A DNA stretch of 64,000 bases from Craterostigma plantagineum (taxonomy: Eukaryota > Streptophyta > Magnoliopsida > Lamiales > Linderniaceae): contig JAPQWV010000125.1 in the NCBI GenBank assembly GCA_027422505.1, positions 434,001-498,000 on the forward strand. The letters run 5' to 3'. Under the pieces are notes generated by a model. That model was not told where the DNA came from, made no database searches, and was given only the letters and a program-made list of their open reading frames with translations. Numbering within the stretch: position 1 is the first letter of the stretch; each line of letters opens with the position of its first letter. The position numbers and the translations under genes were made by a program. Below are positions 32,543 through 44,934 of this stretch, in pieces.

Positions 32543-35500
32543 ATCTGTTTAGTATAAGGGTAGTTTGGTCCTTTTACGATGACACGTTAGATTTAGAATA
32601 AGGGCTAATTCACTGTATATATACAGACTACTTATCTGTAGAACGATTGATGATTTTATGCAGTTCAGTTAAACTTTTCACATTTCCCTCCATTCTGCTC
32701 AAGAAACACCAGGAACGCTCTCTTAATTTCAATATGGTATCAGAGCGATAAACTGATAGTTTAGAGATCTTTCAAGGCTATATTCTTCAAGATTGATTGT
32801 TTTCAAGTTTGAGAGATGGCAACGCAAGACGATTCGCAGCCACAACCTAATCAGAGTAATCAGAATTCTCAATCGATGTCAGCGCTAGAAGATCAGCTTC
32901 ATCCTTACTATCTGCACCACACTGATAATCCAGGTTTGGTGTTGGTTCATCAAAAATTAACTGGTGATAATTACTCGTCATGGAGTCGGGTAATGATCAT
33001 GGCTCTCTCTGTCAAGAACAAGAAAGGATTTGTCGATGGTACAATCCTAAAACCGGATGGGAACGATCCAAAATTGTTACTAGCTTGGAATCGAAACAAT
33101 GATATGGTATGTTCTTGGATCCTTAACTCAGTGTCAAAGGAGATTTGCGCGAGCATAATCTATTCCCAAACGGCTCGAGAAATTTGGTTGGATCTCCAAG
33201 AGCGATTTCAAGAAGGGAATGCGCCAAGGCTGTACCAATTGCACAAGGATCTTTTCGGAGTCTCACAGCAACATTCCACTGTGGCTCATATTTTACAAGA
33301 TTGAAGGCTCTTTGGGATGAGTTGAATAGTTTCAGGCCCACCTGCTCGTGCGGCACATGTTTGTGTGGAGGTGTCAATGAAGCGAAGGCTTTTTCTGAAA
33401 AAAAAGTATGTTATAACATTTCTGATGGGCCTTGATGAGTCATTTTCCCATATCAGAGGCCAAATCCTTCTCATGGATCCGACCCCTCCTATCAACAAAG
33501 TCTTTTCACTCGTTTGCCAAGAGGAAAGGCAAAGAGCAATCAACATCAAGTCTGCTCCTGAAGACTCTATACAACATATGACATTCACCAGCAGAAACAC
33601 TCAGATTGAGAACATGAGTAGCCAACCTACTTACCAAGGCCAGTTCAAGAAGCCCTTTCCACATTCAAAGAAGGAAGGAGGGCGCCTCTGTATACACTGC
33701 AGCTGTCCTGGCCACACGATTGATAACTGTTATAGAATCCATGGCTTTCCACCAGGGTTCAAGCAACAGAACAAAAACAGATTCAACAGGGTGAATCAAG
33801 TTGATAGTGTGCAAATCCAAGAACCAGAGATGATGGCTGCCATTGAGGAAACTGATCAGAGGCTCAGGGCTGAGAACTTCATACAACAAATGAGCCAGCA
33901 GCTGGAGCAGTTCAAGAACATGCTCGAAGGTGGACAGACAACACAAGCTCCAATGAACAACAATGTATCATCTGACAGGTTTGATGGTATATGCTCTTCT
34001 TTCAATGTGTCTGATATAGTCAATATAGATTCTTGGATTTTGGATTCAGGTGCTTCAAGGCATATTTGCTGTAAACTTAGCTTTCTTGAACATATGCATA
34101 ACATAGAACCTTTATATGTTAGGATGCCAAACAATACCTCCATTAAGGTCACAAGTGCAGGAGATGTCATTCTAGGACAGAATTTGATATTGAAGGATGT
34201 ACTATATGTGCCACAGTTTGATTTTAATCTCATATCTGTCAGTGCTTTGACATGTGCTAACAATCTGAATGTCTTTTTCAATGCTAATGAATTTGTGATT
34301 CAGGATATAGCAAAAGACTTAGTGTTTGGCAAGGGTAGCATGGTACAAGGCTTATACATTCTAGATAGGAACTGCTGTTATCAAAAGAATTCCTCTTATG
34401 TGTTTTTTTAATAAAGTTTCATTAGAAACGTGGCATAATAGATTTGGTCATCCTTCTTACAATGTATTACTTGGTATGAGGCAGAAATTACATTGTAGTG
34501 ATAGTGCAAAGTTGCTTCCCTTTTGTAAAATTTGTCCTTTATCAAAGCAGTAAAGATCATCATTTAATTCTCAGAATAAAATGGCTTGTTCTTGTTTTGA
34601 TCTTGTTCACTGTGATATTTGGGGGCCATTTCATGTTTCTTCTGATAAAGGGCATAGATATTTCCTCACTTTGGTAGATGATCACTCGAGGTTTACATGG
34701 ATTTTCCTACTAAAACTTAAATCAGAAGCACCGGCTGTAATTTCCTTTTTCTCTGAGATGGTGCAGACACAGTTTAACTCCAAAATTAAAACCTTTAGAT
34801 CTGATAATGCTAGAGAGTTGCTCTTGATGAATTTACTGCAAAAACATGGTACAATTCATCAGTTTTCATGCATAAACACACCACAATAGAACTCTGTTGT
34901 GGAAAGAAAACATCAGCATTTGTTGAATGTTGCAAGATCCATCTATTTTCAGTCCTCTGTACCTTTGGAGCAGTGGGGTGAATGTATCCTTACAACAGCT
35001 TTTCTAATTAATAGAACTCCGTCACCATTGTTGGCTGGCAAGTCACCTTATGAAATCTTGTATCAAAATACAGTGTTTTTAGGACTTTTGGTTGTCTGTG
35101 TTATGCATCTACATTAGCTGCTAATAGAACCAAATTTGATCCACGTGCTAGAGCTTGTATTTTCTTGGGATATCCTAATGGTATTAAAGGATATAAGGTC
35201 ATGGATCTATACAGCAAACATATATTCATATCTAGGGATGTGAGGTTTAATGAGGCTTGTTTTCCTTTTAAGAAAATTGTTCAGCAGGAGGTGGGAGGCA
35301 AAGCAAATGATTCAATACCAGACTTTGTCATTCCAAAGGCTGTAGAGGACGAACTAGAAGAACCAAGTTTTCAGGACACTATGAGCTCTGCAGCAGCACC
35401 ACACGAAGACATGATCAACAATCTCATGAAGCACTTGATCACCAGACTGTTGAGCAGAGTCCACAGCCATTCCAGACTGCTGAACAGAGTCCACAGCCAT

Positions 35501-37525
35501 TCCCAGGAACTTCAGAACAGATCTCAGAAGTTCCACAGATTACATTGAGAAGGACTTCAAGAATAACTAGGAATCCCACATACTTGCAAGATTATCATTG
35601 TAATAATGTGGGAGATCCTCAGACTGCACACCCTTTATCAAATTATTTATCCTATGATGCTCAGTCAGATGATTACAGGAATTTTGCTTTGAGTATCTCA
35701 ACAGTCAAGGAACCTCAGTCTTTTTATGAAGCAGAACCGTATAAAGAATGGAAGCATGCCATGAAGGAAGAGCTGGAGGCATTAGAAGCAAAGCAGACAT
35801 GGAAAATAGTGGCACTGCCTAAAGGAAGAAACTCTATTGGCTGCAAATGGGTCTTTAAGCTCAAGTATAATTCAGTTGGGCAAGTAGAAAGGCATAAAGC
35901 ACGCTTGGTGGCTAAGGGTACAACTAGAGAGAAGGGATAGACTTCTTGGATACCTTCTCACCTGTTGCAAAACCAGCAACAGTAAAGGTATTACTATCAC
36001 TAGCAGTAGTTCATGATTGGCATTTATGTCAGTTAGATATAAATAATGCTTTTCTTAATGGTGATCTCGATGAGGAAGTCTTTATGGACTTACCACTGGG
36101 ATATATACCTAAGGAAAGTCTTTAATGGTCAGATTCTTTGTTTATTAAAGGAACAGGAACTGATATGGTGGCTTAACTGGTTTATGTAGATGATATACAG
36201 ATGGCAAGTCCATCAGTATCAGCCATTAGTACAGTAAAGTTGTATTTACAGGGGCTATTCAAATTGAAGGACTTGGGTGATTTAAAATATTTTCTTGGGT
36301 TGGAAGTTGCTCGTAGTTTTGCAGGTATTTTTATCTCGCAGAGACAATATACTTTGAGGCTGTTGGAGGATACAGGACACATGGAATGTAAGCCATCATC
36401 TACCCCAATGGACCCAAAGGCAAGGTTGTCACAAATGGAAGGAGAACCGTTGGACAATCCCTCACAGTATAGACGGCTCATTGGAAGACTTTTATATTTA
36501 ACTTACACAAGGCCAGATATCATGTTCGCGGTGCACCAGCTAAGTCAGTTTGTTTCACTGCCAAGGAAGCCTCACATGACAACAGTTCATCATCTACTTA
36601 GATACTTGAAGGCAAGTCCAGGACAAGGGATGTTTTTCTCAGCTGGTTCGGACATGAAGATTAGAGCATTTTCAGACGCAGATTGGGCCACTTGTCATGA
36701 CACAAGGAAGTCAATAACTGGATTCTGTACTTCCCTTGGAGAGTCGATGATAACTTGGAAGTCGAAGAAGCAGACAACAGTGTCAAAATCATCAACTGAA
36801 GCGGAATATCGGGCTCTAAGTTCTCTGACTAGTGAGGTACTGTGGTTAAGTCAGTTATTACAGGAATTCGTGATTGATCAAGGTGTTGGAGAGGTTCCAG
36901 TCTTGTTCTGTGATAATCAGTCAGCAATTCTATTAGCATCAAATCTCATATTCCATGAAAGAAGCAAGCATATAGAGATTGAGTGTCACTTCATCCGTGA
37001 TCATCTTCAGAAAGGCAACATTAAGGTTCTGCCAATTCGTAGCCAATTTCAATTAGCAGACATGTTTACGAAGCCCCTTCCTGCCGTCGCATTAAAGAGG
37101 CTCATGTCCAAGATGTTTGTAAAAGACATTTACAGTCCATCTTGCGGGGGGCTGTTGAAAATGAGTGAAGAAAGATGACAAGGAGGAAGTATGGATCATA
37201 GAGTTTGAGTATGTGCGACCTATTCTACTTACTTATTCTAATTAGAATAAGAAATTCCTATTCTACTTACTTATTCTAATTAGACTAAGAAATTCGAATT
37301 GGATCGTCGAGTTCGAGTTTTGTTCTGTTGGTTATTTAATCTGTTTAGTATAAGGGTAGTTTGGTCCTTTTACGATGACACGTGATTTAGAATAAGGGCT
37401 AATTCACTGTATATATACAGACTACTTATATGTAGAACGATTGATGATTTTATGCAGTTCAGTTAAACTTTTCACATTTCCATTCATTCTACTCAAGAAA
37501 CACCAAAAGAACGCTCTCTTTAATT

Positions 37526-37527
<2 letters not shown>
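32539..37527 (+). mobile_element. Copia element C1, degenerate, 5' LTR half missing
   Basis: The 3' LTR is 37153 to about 37527 (starts TGTTGAAAATGAG after a GGGGGGC tract). The 5' LTR remnant, 32539-32731, matches only the last 190 bases or so of it. The primer site TGGTATCAGAGC (32735-32746) is of tRNA-iMet type. Both outer borders are (TA)n tracts, so no TSD can be read. The polyprotein is broken many times. Confidence 0.85.
32816..37178 (+). pseudogene. Copia gag-pol of element C1
   Basis: Gag starts MATQDDSQPQPNQSNQNS at 32816 and shows LTGDNYSSWSRVMIMAL and REIWLDLQERFQEGNAPRLY; the frame changes near 33300. A zinc knuckle (CIHCSCPGHTIDNC) is near 33690 and the protease motif WILDSGASRH near 34045. 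Integrase has HCDIWGPF (34607) and [11 protein letters not shown] (34893), with stops at 34552 and 34888. Reverse transcriptase begins WKHAMKEELEALEAKQTW (35749) but has lost its centre around 36120; YVDDI survives at 36183. RNase H (FSDADWATCHDTRKSITGF, SSTEAEYRAL, HERSKHIEIECHFIRDHL) is intact to the 3' end at 37178. Order protease-integrase-RT-RNase H is the Copia order. Confidence 0.9.

Positions 37528-37556
<29 letters not shown>
37528..37556. repeat. (TA)n microsatellite
   Basis: A TA run directly after the C1 3' LTR, mirroring the TA run before its 5' remnant. Confidence 0.85.
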
Positions 37557-37559
<3 letters not shown>

Positions 37560-39438
37560 GGTGACGTATGTGGAGGCACGTAACAAGGTGTTGTTTAGAA
37601 TAAATATTGGGCATAATTAGTAGGCTTTCAAATAAACAGATACATTATTCTCCGATGATACATGGATAAGGAGGATTAATTCCACTGAATAAGATGGGCA
37701 TATTAAAGTTGGGCAAACTACTGATTTTATTTTTATTTTTTACCAATATTTCTTGTATTGAACGTTAATGGAATAATAAAGCATTTAACATGTACGAATT
37801 TCATCCAAGACACGTATATATCAGTAATAAATGTATGGATCTTGACATGTCCTAGCTATAATAATTTATAATGTAACGGAGGTTTCAAGTATTCAAATGT
37901 CACACGTGCATGTGGGCTTCCTCATATATTCTTGATTTGTACCGCACGAATGCATTTCATTCTTTTCTTTTTAATATTTAAACAAACTGAATGGGCACTG
38001 CTTATCAACCACATGAAAATGTAATGAAAATCAAATATAATAACCACATACTTGAACATCCTTTTGGACGACAGTATCAGTAAATTACTAATTTTCTTTT
38101 AAAAAAAAAACGTAACCTAAATAATATAATAAATTAAAAAAAATTACAGGGAAGTTATATAAAATAGAGTGAAAGCCTAATGAGTGGAGAGTAACGTATT
38201 AACGTTCAATTGGGACGATCTTATGGCCCCTCCATGTGTGCACTTATGCATTTTCTAACTCATCTCTTCTTTTATATTAGACTTTACAACAATAAAATTA
38301 TTAATTTCTAGCAAATACATGCAAGAATTCATAAGGATCACAAGATATATGACAATAATCGAAGCAATGCAGGTTTTCAGTACACGACCAATCACACAGC
38401 TCAACGCTATTAGTGGTCATATAATATACTCGTTTTGAGAATTCCATGTGACGACCATGTGGCTTTTTTCATTGTATATTCTAAAATTTAATGTCATAAT
38501 AATAGTATGTATATGTCAATCCCGGGATTTACGGATTAATAATTGGGTAAATTATCGTAAGTTATTATAGTCTGCGACACTCGAAACATGCGAACCAGTT
38601 ATTTAATTAATGTCGAATTATGGCGGGTTTTTGACATCAATTAATGGTACTACAGTACAACGTTAATTACGTTGACATGAAGAATGTTATTAGATATCTG
38701 TAACTACAATATTTTCACAAGTTATGGTCATTAAAGTGTATCCATATTTTTTTGTTGAGTCACTATATTCGATTTACTGCCATAATTGGTCGTGAACTTC
38801 ATATGGCGGAATAGTGGTTAAATAATTGGTTACTGAATATATTATTATTATATTCGCACAAAAAAAAAGAGGAAATCAAGAAACTTTGATTACTTTATTT
38901 GTCATCCATATCTTTCATTTCATAATTTTAATCCCATTGACGATTTCAACATCCACGTTTCCACACCACGAAACACATATATCAAACTTTGACTACTTTC
39001 TGCTCCTTATTACACACCGCGTAGTTTCTGTCACGATAGAACACTACAAAAGTAAGGTTTGCATTTTAACATCATTTTAGAGCAGGCCTAATAATAATAT
39101 TTTGTCTATATATGTAATAAGATACAAAAAAAGAAAAAATAAAATTCAATCTTTCTTTAGGTTTCTTAACATGTGGGACATCAACTTCCATGTGCCAGCA
39201 TGTGGTGTGTCTTTTCTATGTTGTCCCACCACCGATCATCGATCTCTTCACAATAACATTCAACCAAATAAATAGGCTTTATGCTCTTTGTTGTTCTACC
39301 GATATCATTACACTTCCTTTTTTTTTATTACGTGTTAATCGGATCCCAGTAAGTCTCCATTAACCTTTCTCTTGCTCTTAACAACGTCTTTCCCCAAAAT
39401 CTTTAGATCTTGGAGCTTTTCTTTAATCACCTCAACAA
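37557..39438. other. Intergenic region upstream of the IBH1-like gene
   Basis: AT-rich, without coding signal. The final part before 39439 is probably promoter and leader; no single element stands out. Confidence 0.5.
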
Positions 39439-40227
39439 ATGAAATCAAGGTACGAATGTTATTTGTCTATTTGAAGGTTGATTTGGGCCAACTCTGCAAT
39501 TCTTGAAAACTATAATGTTATGTGTAATTTCTCAGTTCCTTACTATGACGTTAATGCTGCTATGCTAATACACACAAGTGTGTGTGTGTGTGTGCTTCTA
39601 TGTAATGCATTTCCCAAAATTACCTGCAGAAGAAGTACCAAGTCATCTGAATCATCTCTGCTCAAGCACGAATTTCTCAAGAAATGGATCAAAGGCCTAT
39701 ACATATACAACAAACACAATACCACGAAAAGGAAAATGAACGTCTCGGAAAGAAAGAAAGCCATAAAACTGTCGGCTGACGTGGCAATCGCTTCAACAAG
39801 ACATCCCTCGACTCAATGGAGCAGATCATTAATATCGAAAATCCCCACGGAGGGCAACGACGACGGCGCAATAAAAACAATGGTTCGAAAAATATGGGGT
39901 TCGGAAAGAGGTAGTAACAATAACTATAGTATTACTAGTTACTACAAGCCCTCGATGAAAACATGCAAGAAGAAGATTTCGAGGAAGAGAAGAAGCACAA
40001 GTACGAAGAGCGTCGTTAAAGCGAGTTCCATAGCAGAAAGATTGTTGAAGAGAAAGGCCCGAGTGCTCAAAAGCCTTTTGCCGGGAGGAGAAGAGATTAA
40101 GGACGGCTTAACTTTGATGAAGGAAACCCTAGATTATATTATTTCACTTAGGGTTCAAGTTGATGTAATGAGGCGCATTGCTAATGCTGCTGAGAAATTG
40201 GATAATAATGCTTCTTGCATGTTTTAA
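39439..40227 (+). CDS. IBH1-like atypical bHLH transcription regulator
   Basis: Exon 1 is only 11 coding bases (39439-39449, MKS plus part of Arg). A GT-AG intron runs to 39629 and exon 2 is 39630-40227, giving 202 residues. I chose this start over the in-frame ATG at 39478 because the upstream part of that longer ORF is intronic (CCTGCAG acceptor at 39623-39629). The N-terminus holds SLLKHEFLKKWIKGL; the middle has SRHPSTQWSRSL-like sequence and a basic KKKISRKRRS stretch. The C-terminus has the helix-loop-helix (SIAERLLKRKARVLKSLLPG, LMKETLDYIISLRVQVDVMR). There is no DNA-contacting H-E-R basic pattern. Family members act by heterodimerising with other bHLH proteins and repress cell elongation under brassinosteroid control; that role is inferred. 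Confidence 0.8.
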
Positions 40228-41296
40228 GGTCATGGTGTGTGTAGAGTTTATTAAACCTAAATCTTTTTATTGTCTTGTCTTGTGTTTGTTTGTTTTCGTA
40301 CTTAGATATTATCGGTGAAGATATGTAGGCATGAATGTCGATGAAAGCTGTTCTAAGTCGTAAGCACATTCGTTGTTAATAGTGTTGGCTTCAATGGAAT
40401 ATCTAATTTCGATCACCATAAATAAAGATTTACGGTTGTTTTCTAAATTTAGCTCAAAGGGCTTTTGGCTTTTCTCCTTCAAGAGTATCGTAACGATCAC
40501 GAAGTGAAGATAACAATGGGAGATTGTGACTGTTTTTTTTTTCAAGTTTTTCTGTTTAGTGTCATTTTCGTGAATCATATAAATGGGCTTTCTTACGGAG
40601 ATGCAACTGTAACATTTTCTTTTCCTGGTAATCATAATATCTCTGACATATGCCGTAAATGGTTGTTTGTGTGATGTAATAGAGCACGAGTTCAAGATAT
40701 TCAAGAAGATTGTCTTCTTCATATATATATAGTCCTACCATGTTTCACTTACTAGAAATATAATTAATCCTTGTTTCGTGATAATAATTAATATGAGATA
40801 TCTACGTATGCCCACTTAAAACGTCTCATAAGCCCATTTGGAATCACCCTTTTTCTTCGACTGTCTTTCTTTTTACTGAAGAAATCCAAATCATAGAACG
40901 TCGCCGTCCATCATGATTAAATAATAAATCAAATTAAGGTTTGACTTTGCGAGGCACGAACTTTGTAAATAATTTGCCTGGGTCACAATTGTAGATGTAG
41001 AAAGTTAAGGGATCAAACAGCAAAAAAAAATGGCATTACTCTCTCAAACTACGTTCTATCCCAGCAAAAGCAGCGCAAGCGTAAACGAAAACCCTTCCAT
41101 CAAAACAGACAATAAACCAACGGCGCAACGAAAAATATCCCACCAAGAAAAAAAAGGAGAAAAACAATTATCACACAAATCAAACCATGTCTGAACAATC
41201 ATCCTTCCCCGTCATAAAATCCCATCACCTTACACAGATCATATAAACCCAGCTCAAAAAAGGATTTTTTTTTTTTCCAAGTATACGTACCATCAC
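40228..41296. other. Intergenic region between the bHLH and RING genes
   Basis: 3' flank of the bHLH gene and 5' flank of the RING gene. No coding or repeat signal beyond A-rich tracts. Confidence 0.5.
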
Positions 41297-41785
41297 ATGC
41301 CGGCCCTTACCCACCGCCGCCACGCGCCGCCTCGGCGCCGCCGCCTAAAACCCATCTTCTGCGTCCTCCGATTCGCAATCATGGCGGCCGTCGCACTAAT
41401 CTTCCTCTTCTTCCTGGGCTTCGCCGCCGTAATCCTCCTGCACTTCTTCTTGATGTCAAGCATCACGAAATCGCCGCCACGCGTCCACTGCCTCGGCCGT
41501 CCGATGCTCCCAGGAATCGTATATAAGATCAAAGACCTTTCTAAGGTAACAGATTGCGCCATATGCCTCGAAGGGTTCGAGGAAGGAGACCTTTGCAGTG
41601 AGGTGCCTATTTGTGGGCACTTATTCCACGGGTCTTGCTTGGACAAATGGGTCGGAAAAAACCCGTCTTGCCCCGTTTGTAGGAATCGGGTCGATTTTGG
41701 CGGGTCGATGGATTTCCCAGCTGGTGAACTGAAGAGTGTGTTTGGTGGTGTTGACGAAGGTTCTTCGAGTTATTGGAGTGTATAA
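41297..41785 (+). CDS. ATL-like RING-H2 E3 ubiquitin ligase
   Basis: Single exon, 162 residues. A basic N-terminus (HRRHAPPRRRRLK) precedes one strong transmembrane segment (about 29-54, AAVALIFLFFLGFAAVILLH). The RING-H2 finger lies at about 87-128: DCAICLEGFEEGD, CGHLFHGSCLDKW, NPSCPVC, with C-x2-C, C-x-H-x2-H and C-x2-C ligands all present and the Trp and Pro typical of E2 binding. Small membrane RING-H2 proteins of the ATL type ubiquitinate targets at membranes in defence and stress. The short linker with a Pro just before the RING fits the family; a clear GLD motif is not seen. Start ATG at 41297 gives the usual N-terminal layout. Confidence 0.9.
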   Translation: MPALTHRRHAPPRRRRLKPIFCVLRFAIMAAVALIFLFFLGFAAVILLHFFLMSSITKSPPRVHCLGRPMLPGIVYKIKDLSKVTDCAICLEGFEEGDLCSEVPICGHLFHGSCLDKWVGKNPSCPVCRNRVDFGGSMDFPAGELKSVFGGVDEGSSSYWSV

Positions 41786-42088
41786 TAAATAGCCTATGAA
41801 TCTCATAGTCTTACCCGACTCTTAAGAGAGTGAGTGCACTACTAGGAGTTTTAGGCTCAGTTAAGTTAAGTGTCCATGTTATATCTCTTGTCTTGTTCTT
41901 GGACATGATAAATGGTCATAAAGTAGCATTTGCAGACAACTAAAATGTTACTCTTTGTAAGCATTATGACAGATAAAACCACCATCAAGTTTCAAGATTG
42001 ATCATCACTTTGCTGCTAACTGATTTTGCACTACGATTTGTATGGGCATTGAGCGTTCTTTTGTAATAAATACTATGAAGAATGTCAA
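41786..42088. other. Short spacer between convergent genes
   Basis: Shared 3' flank of the RING gene (+) and the TrmO-like gene (-). Nothing else seen. Confidence 0.6.
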
Positions 42089-44273
42089 TCAACCCTTCCA
42101 AACATTAATTTCAGACTTCGTCTGAGAAAACTGAGGGGAAACGCTGACATCCTCGACGAAAACATTGGAACTGTGATCAATCTTGTAAGAAATATCAAGC
42201 CCTTCTAACATAAGGTGATAGACAACCTCATCAGATCGAAAAGCAGATTGCTCGATTCCATTTCCAGCAATTTCGTCTTCTTCACTGCGTTGTTCAACGG
42301 TGGGCTTATGAGGATGGCTTCTTTGAGATACTGACCTTATGTCCCATGCAAGCACTTGCCTTATCAAGGATATGAGTTCGTCCGAAGATGCATATAGGGA
42401 CTTCTTCTCCTTCAAAGAGTGTACCCAAAAAAGGAAAAAAAAAAAAGATGTGTTATTACCATATATATTGGCCCTGTAATACAGATTTAGTTTCAGAGGC
42501 TTTACCATTAGTGACCAACAATCTTCGAGAACGGATTGAAAGCTTTCTGAGAAGCTAACAGAGGCTACAGCTAAGGCGTTGTCCGCCTGTTGGGTAATAA
42601 AAATGTCTCAAATTTACGCCAATCGAATGGAATTTGAAATTTAAAAAACTTATTACATTCATACCTTAACCCATTCGGGAACTGTTGCTCCTTCTATGCT
42701 GTCGCAGTATGGCAGATAAGGTTTGATGTCTAAAATAGGCTGTAACAGATTATGAAGTTTGTTCACTTACAGCATAGAAAATATCTGACTTCGATTAAAG
42801 GAAAACTTCTCTAACGAATAACTACACACTGTTCCATCGACGAGATCCACGCCAGAGAGCAGCACCATATTGGCCATTAGTGCATCCACCTTAAAGATTG
42901 AAAACCCAAAAAAAAAGTACAAATCCTTATATATAAAAAAAACCGAAAGATCTACGATCTTATATATCTGTTTTGTACATGCCTTTGCTACAGTTAACCC
43001 GATGGGGCAAGGACGATGAGGCGTTCTTGTAGCAAATACTCCAATCCGTTCACCTTTAAGCCTCGGCACTCTTACCTATTTGTTACGATTTTAGTCAGAA
43101 TCAATCGAAAAATTCAAACTCGATAGATAAGAAGCTAAGAAAGTAGAATGCGAGCTAGCTTAAACTCAAACCTTGGCCTTAAATTTAGACTGCGATGGAT
43201 GCCTCCATAGCTTTTCCAGATCAGTATTGAGATGGAAAACGTAGATAATCCAGCAATGTGAGTACCCTTCGAGACCCTCGAGCGAAGCTTGAGGGACTCG
43301 TGAAGGATCGAATATTAAGGACGCCCTCGCGAGAGGCACGAGCAAAGGTTGTCTTGGAGTCCCATTTCTGTAATAAAACGACGGGTTTAGGTCTCCTTAG
43401 TGAAAAAAGGAGAAGACTTTTTCCCGTTTACAACGGTGGGATTCTCAACTGATGGCTCGATCCATCATTACAATATACACAGTACAGATATCATGTGTCA
43501 ACTGAATTATCAATTTAGGACACGGCGGAAGAATTCGTAATGTATTTACCTTGTGGAGAAGCAAGAGCGGACGAATGCAATAGGCGCCATAGGGTATGAA
43601 ATGGACACGGATTCTAAGTTGTCAGAACGAGGCGCGCTCAATGCCACCCTCAAATCCTGCGACAACGAGAAATTTCGTATTTCATATCCAAATGCAAGTA
43701 CCATAGAATCAAAGTCGTCCCACCATAGATGAGCGAGCAAAATGGTTAAAATGGCTGAAATCAAGTTAGAAATGGAAAGCTCTACTTCAAACCAAGCAGT
43801 ACGTTTGCTTGGTAGCGTTTTACTCTACTCAGACATCACTCAGATTAGAGCAGTAATTCTACCCTCTAATCGTCGAATTTGTCAATAGATGTCCCGACAA
43901 AAGTGCAATTCAAGAATGCTATGCATCTGATAATATCTAAGCTCACAAAACCCATTTTCTTTCAGTGCAAGACTAAAGAGGAAAAAACAAATCCACCTTT
44001 TGAGCTCTGATGCGACCTTGCCTTTCAGCAGCACACTTCTTCAGAGCTGCCTTCAAGGATGCCTCGAGTTGCTCAATTTTCTCGTTAGCTTCACCTTTCG
44101 AATCCCATTTTGATTTCTTCATCCACAAATAAACTGCAAAAAAGAGAAAAGAAAAGGAAAAAAAAAGATCACAGTTTCGCACGACCCGTTGTAGGTAGGT
44201 AGGGATTTCTGTTACCAGACAGAGAAGCCAATGACAATGTAATGGAGAGTGCGAGCCACTGCGAGTTCTCCAT
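42089..44273 (-). CDS. TrmO-type tRNA N6-methyltransferase (TSAA/UPF0066 family)
   Basis: Nine exons: 44216-44273, 43997-44133, 43550-43656, 43172-43367, 42983-43075, 42830-42889, 42665-42739, 42506-42586, 42089-42409; all phases join to 375 residues. An N-terminal hydrophobic helix (WLALSITLSLASLSVYLW) is followed by a coiled coil (EKIEQLEASLKAALKKC). The TSAA domain has YPMAPIAFVRSCFSTRNGTP, RQPLLVPLARA, LEGLEGYSHCWIIYVFHLN, RVPRLKGERIGVFATRTPHR and PCPIGLTVAK, then LLSGVDLVDGT and PILDIKPYLPYCDS. The family transfers a methyl group from S-adenosylmethionine to N6 of threonylated A37 in tRNA. The C-terminal plant extension (from about 244) is less conserved. Intron 5 has a GC donor (AAG|GCATGT). 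The acceptor of exon 9 could be three codons further in. Confidence 0.88.
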
Positions 44274-44934
44274 TATCGAACACTTGGAACTGAGATGCAT
44301 TATTCATCCTATAATTTGAGGAAAAGGAAACATTGACTGAACTTCGAAGAGATGAACCAATCCCATTCCCCAAACTATTGAAAATGTATTTTGTTCATGT
44401 ATTGGGTTGTGACTCATGGACTGGGCTGGGCTGGGCTTGTTCGTCCACGCTAAACATCTTGATTTTTCTGTATTTAGAATTTTTCTTTTTCTTTTTTCCG
44501 AGGGATATCTCCCTAAAAACATCATAATCATTACATCTGCATATAATGTCTCAATACCATAAATTAATGTGAAATCACTGTCGTATTCGCACGACTTCGC
44601 CTTCAAACCTCGAGAGGCTCTATTACCATAAGTTAATCACTAGCGCAAAAATATTATGCTTCTCTTTTCTATGATGCAATTTCAGACACCAATCGGTATC
44701 CACGCCGCCGTCCAACGTGTCCTATAGAAATCAAATCGGAAAAAAAATAAAATAAAATTCACGGGGCAACATTTCTGCTCAATCACGAGAAACCCATAAA
44801 TTTCTATCCACTAATTTCATCACTAACTAGCCCCACTAACATGCAAGAAATAACACGCACAGCCCACACATATAATATATATAAATCACTCCCTTATACA
44901 CTCAACAAGCTTCACATACCATCGCCGGCGCACA
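44274..44934. other. Intergenic region upstream of PR-1
   Basis: Divergent upstream DNA of the TrmO-like gene (-) and PR-1 (+). It ends in the PR-1 core promoter. Confidence 0.5.
44877..44884 (+). promoter_or_regulatory. Probable TATA box of PR-1
   Basis: TATATAAA about 50 bases before the start codon, at a normal plant distance for a short leader. Confidence 0.5.
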
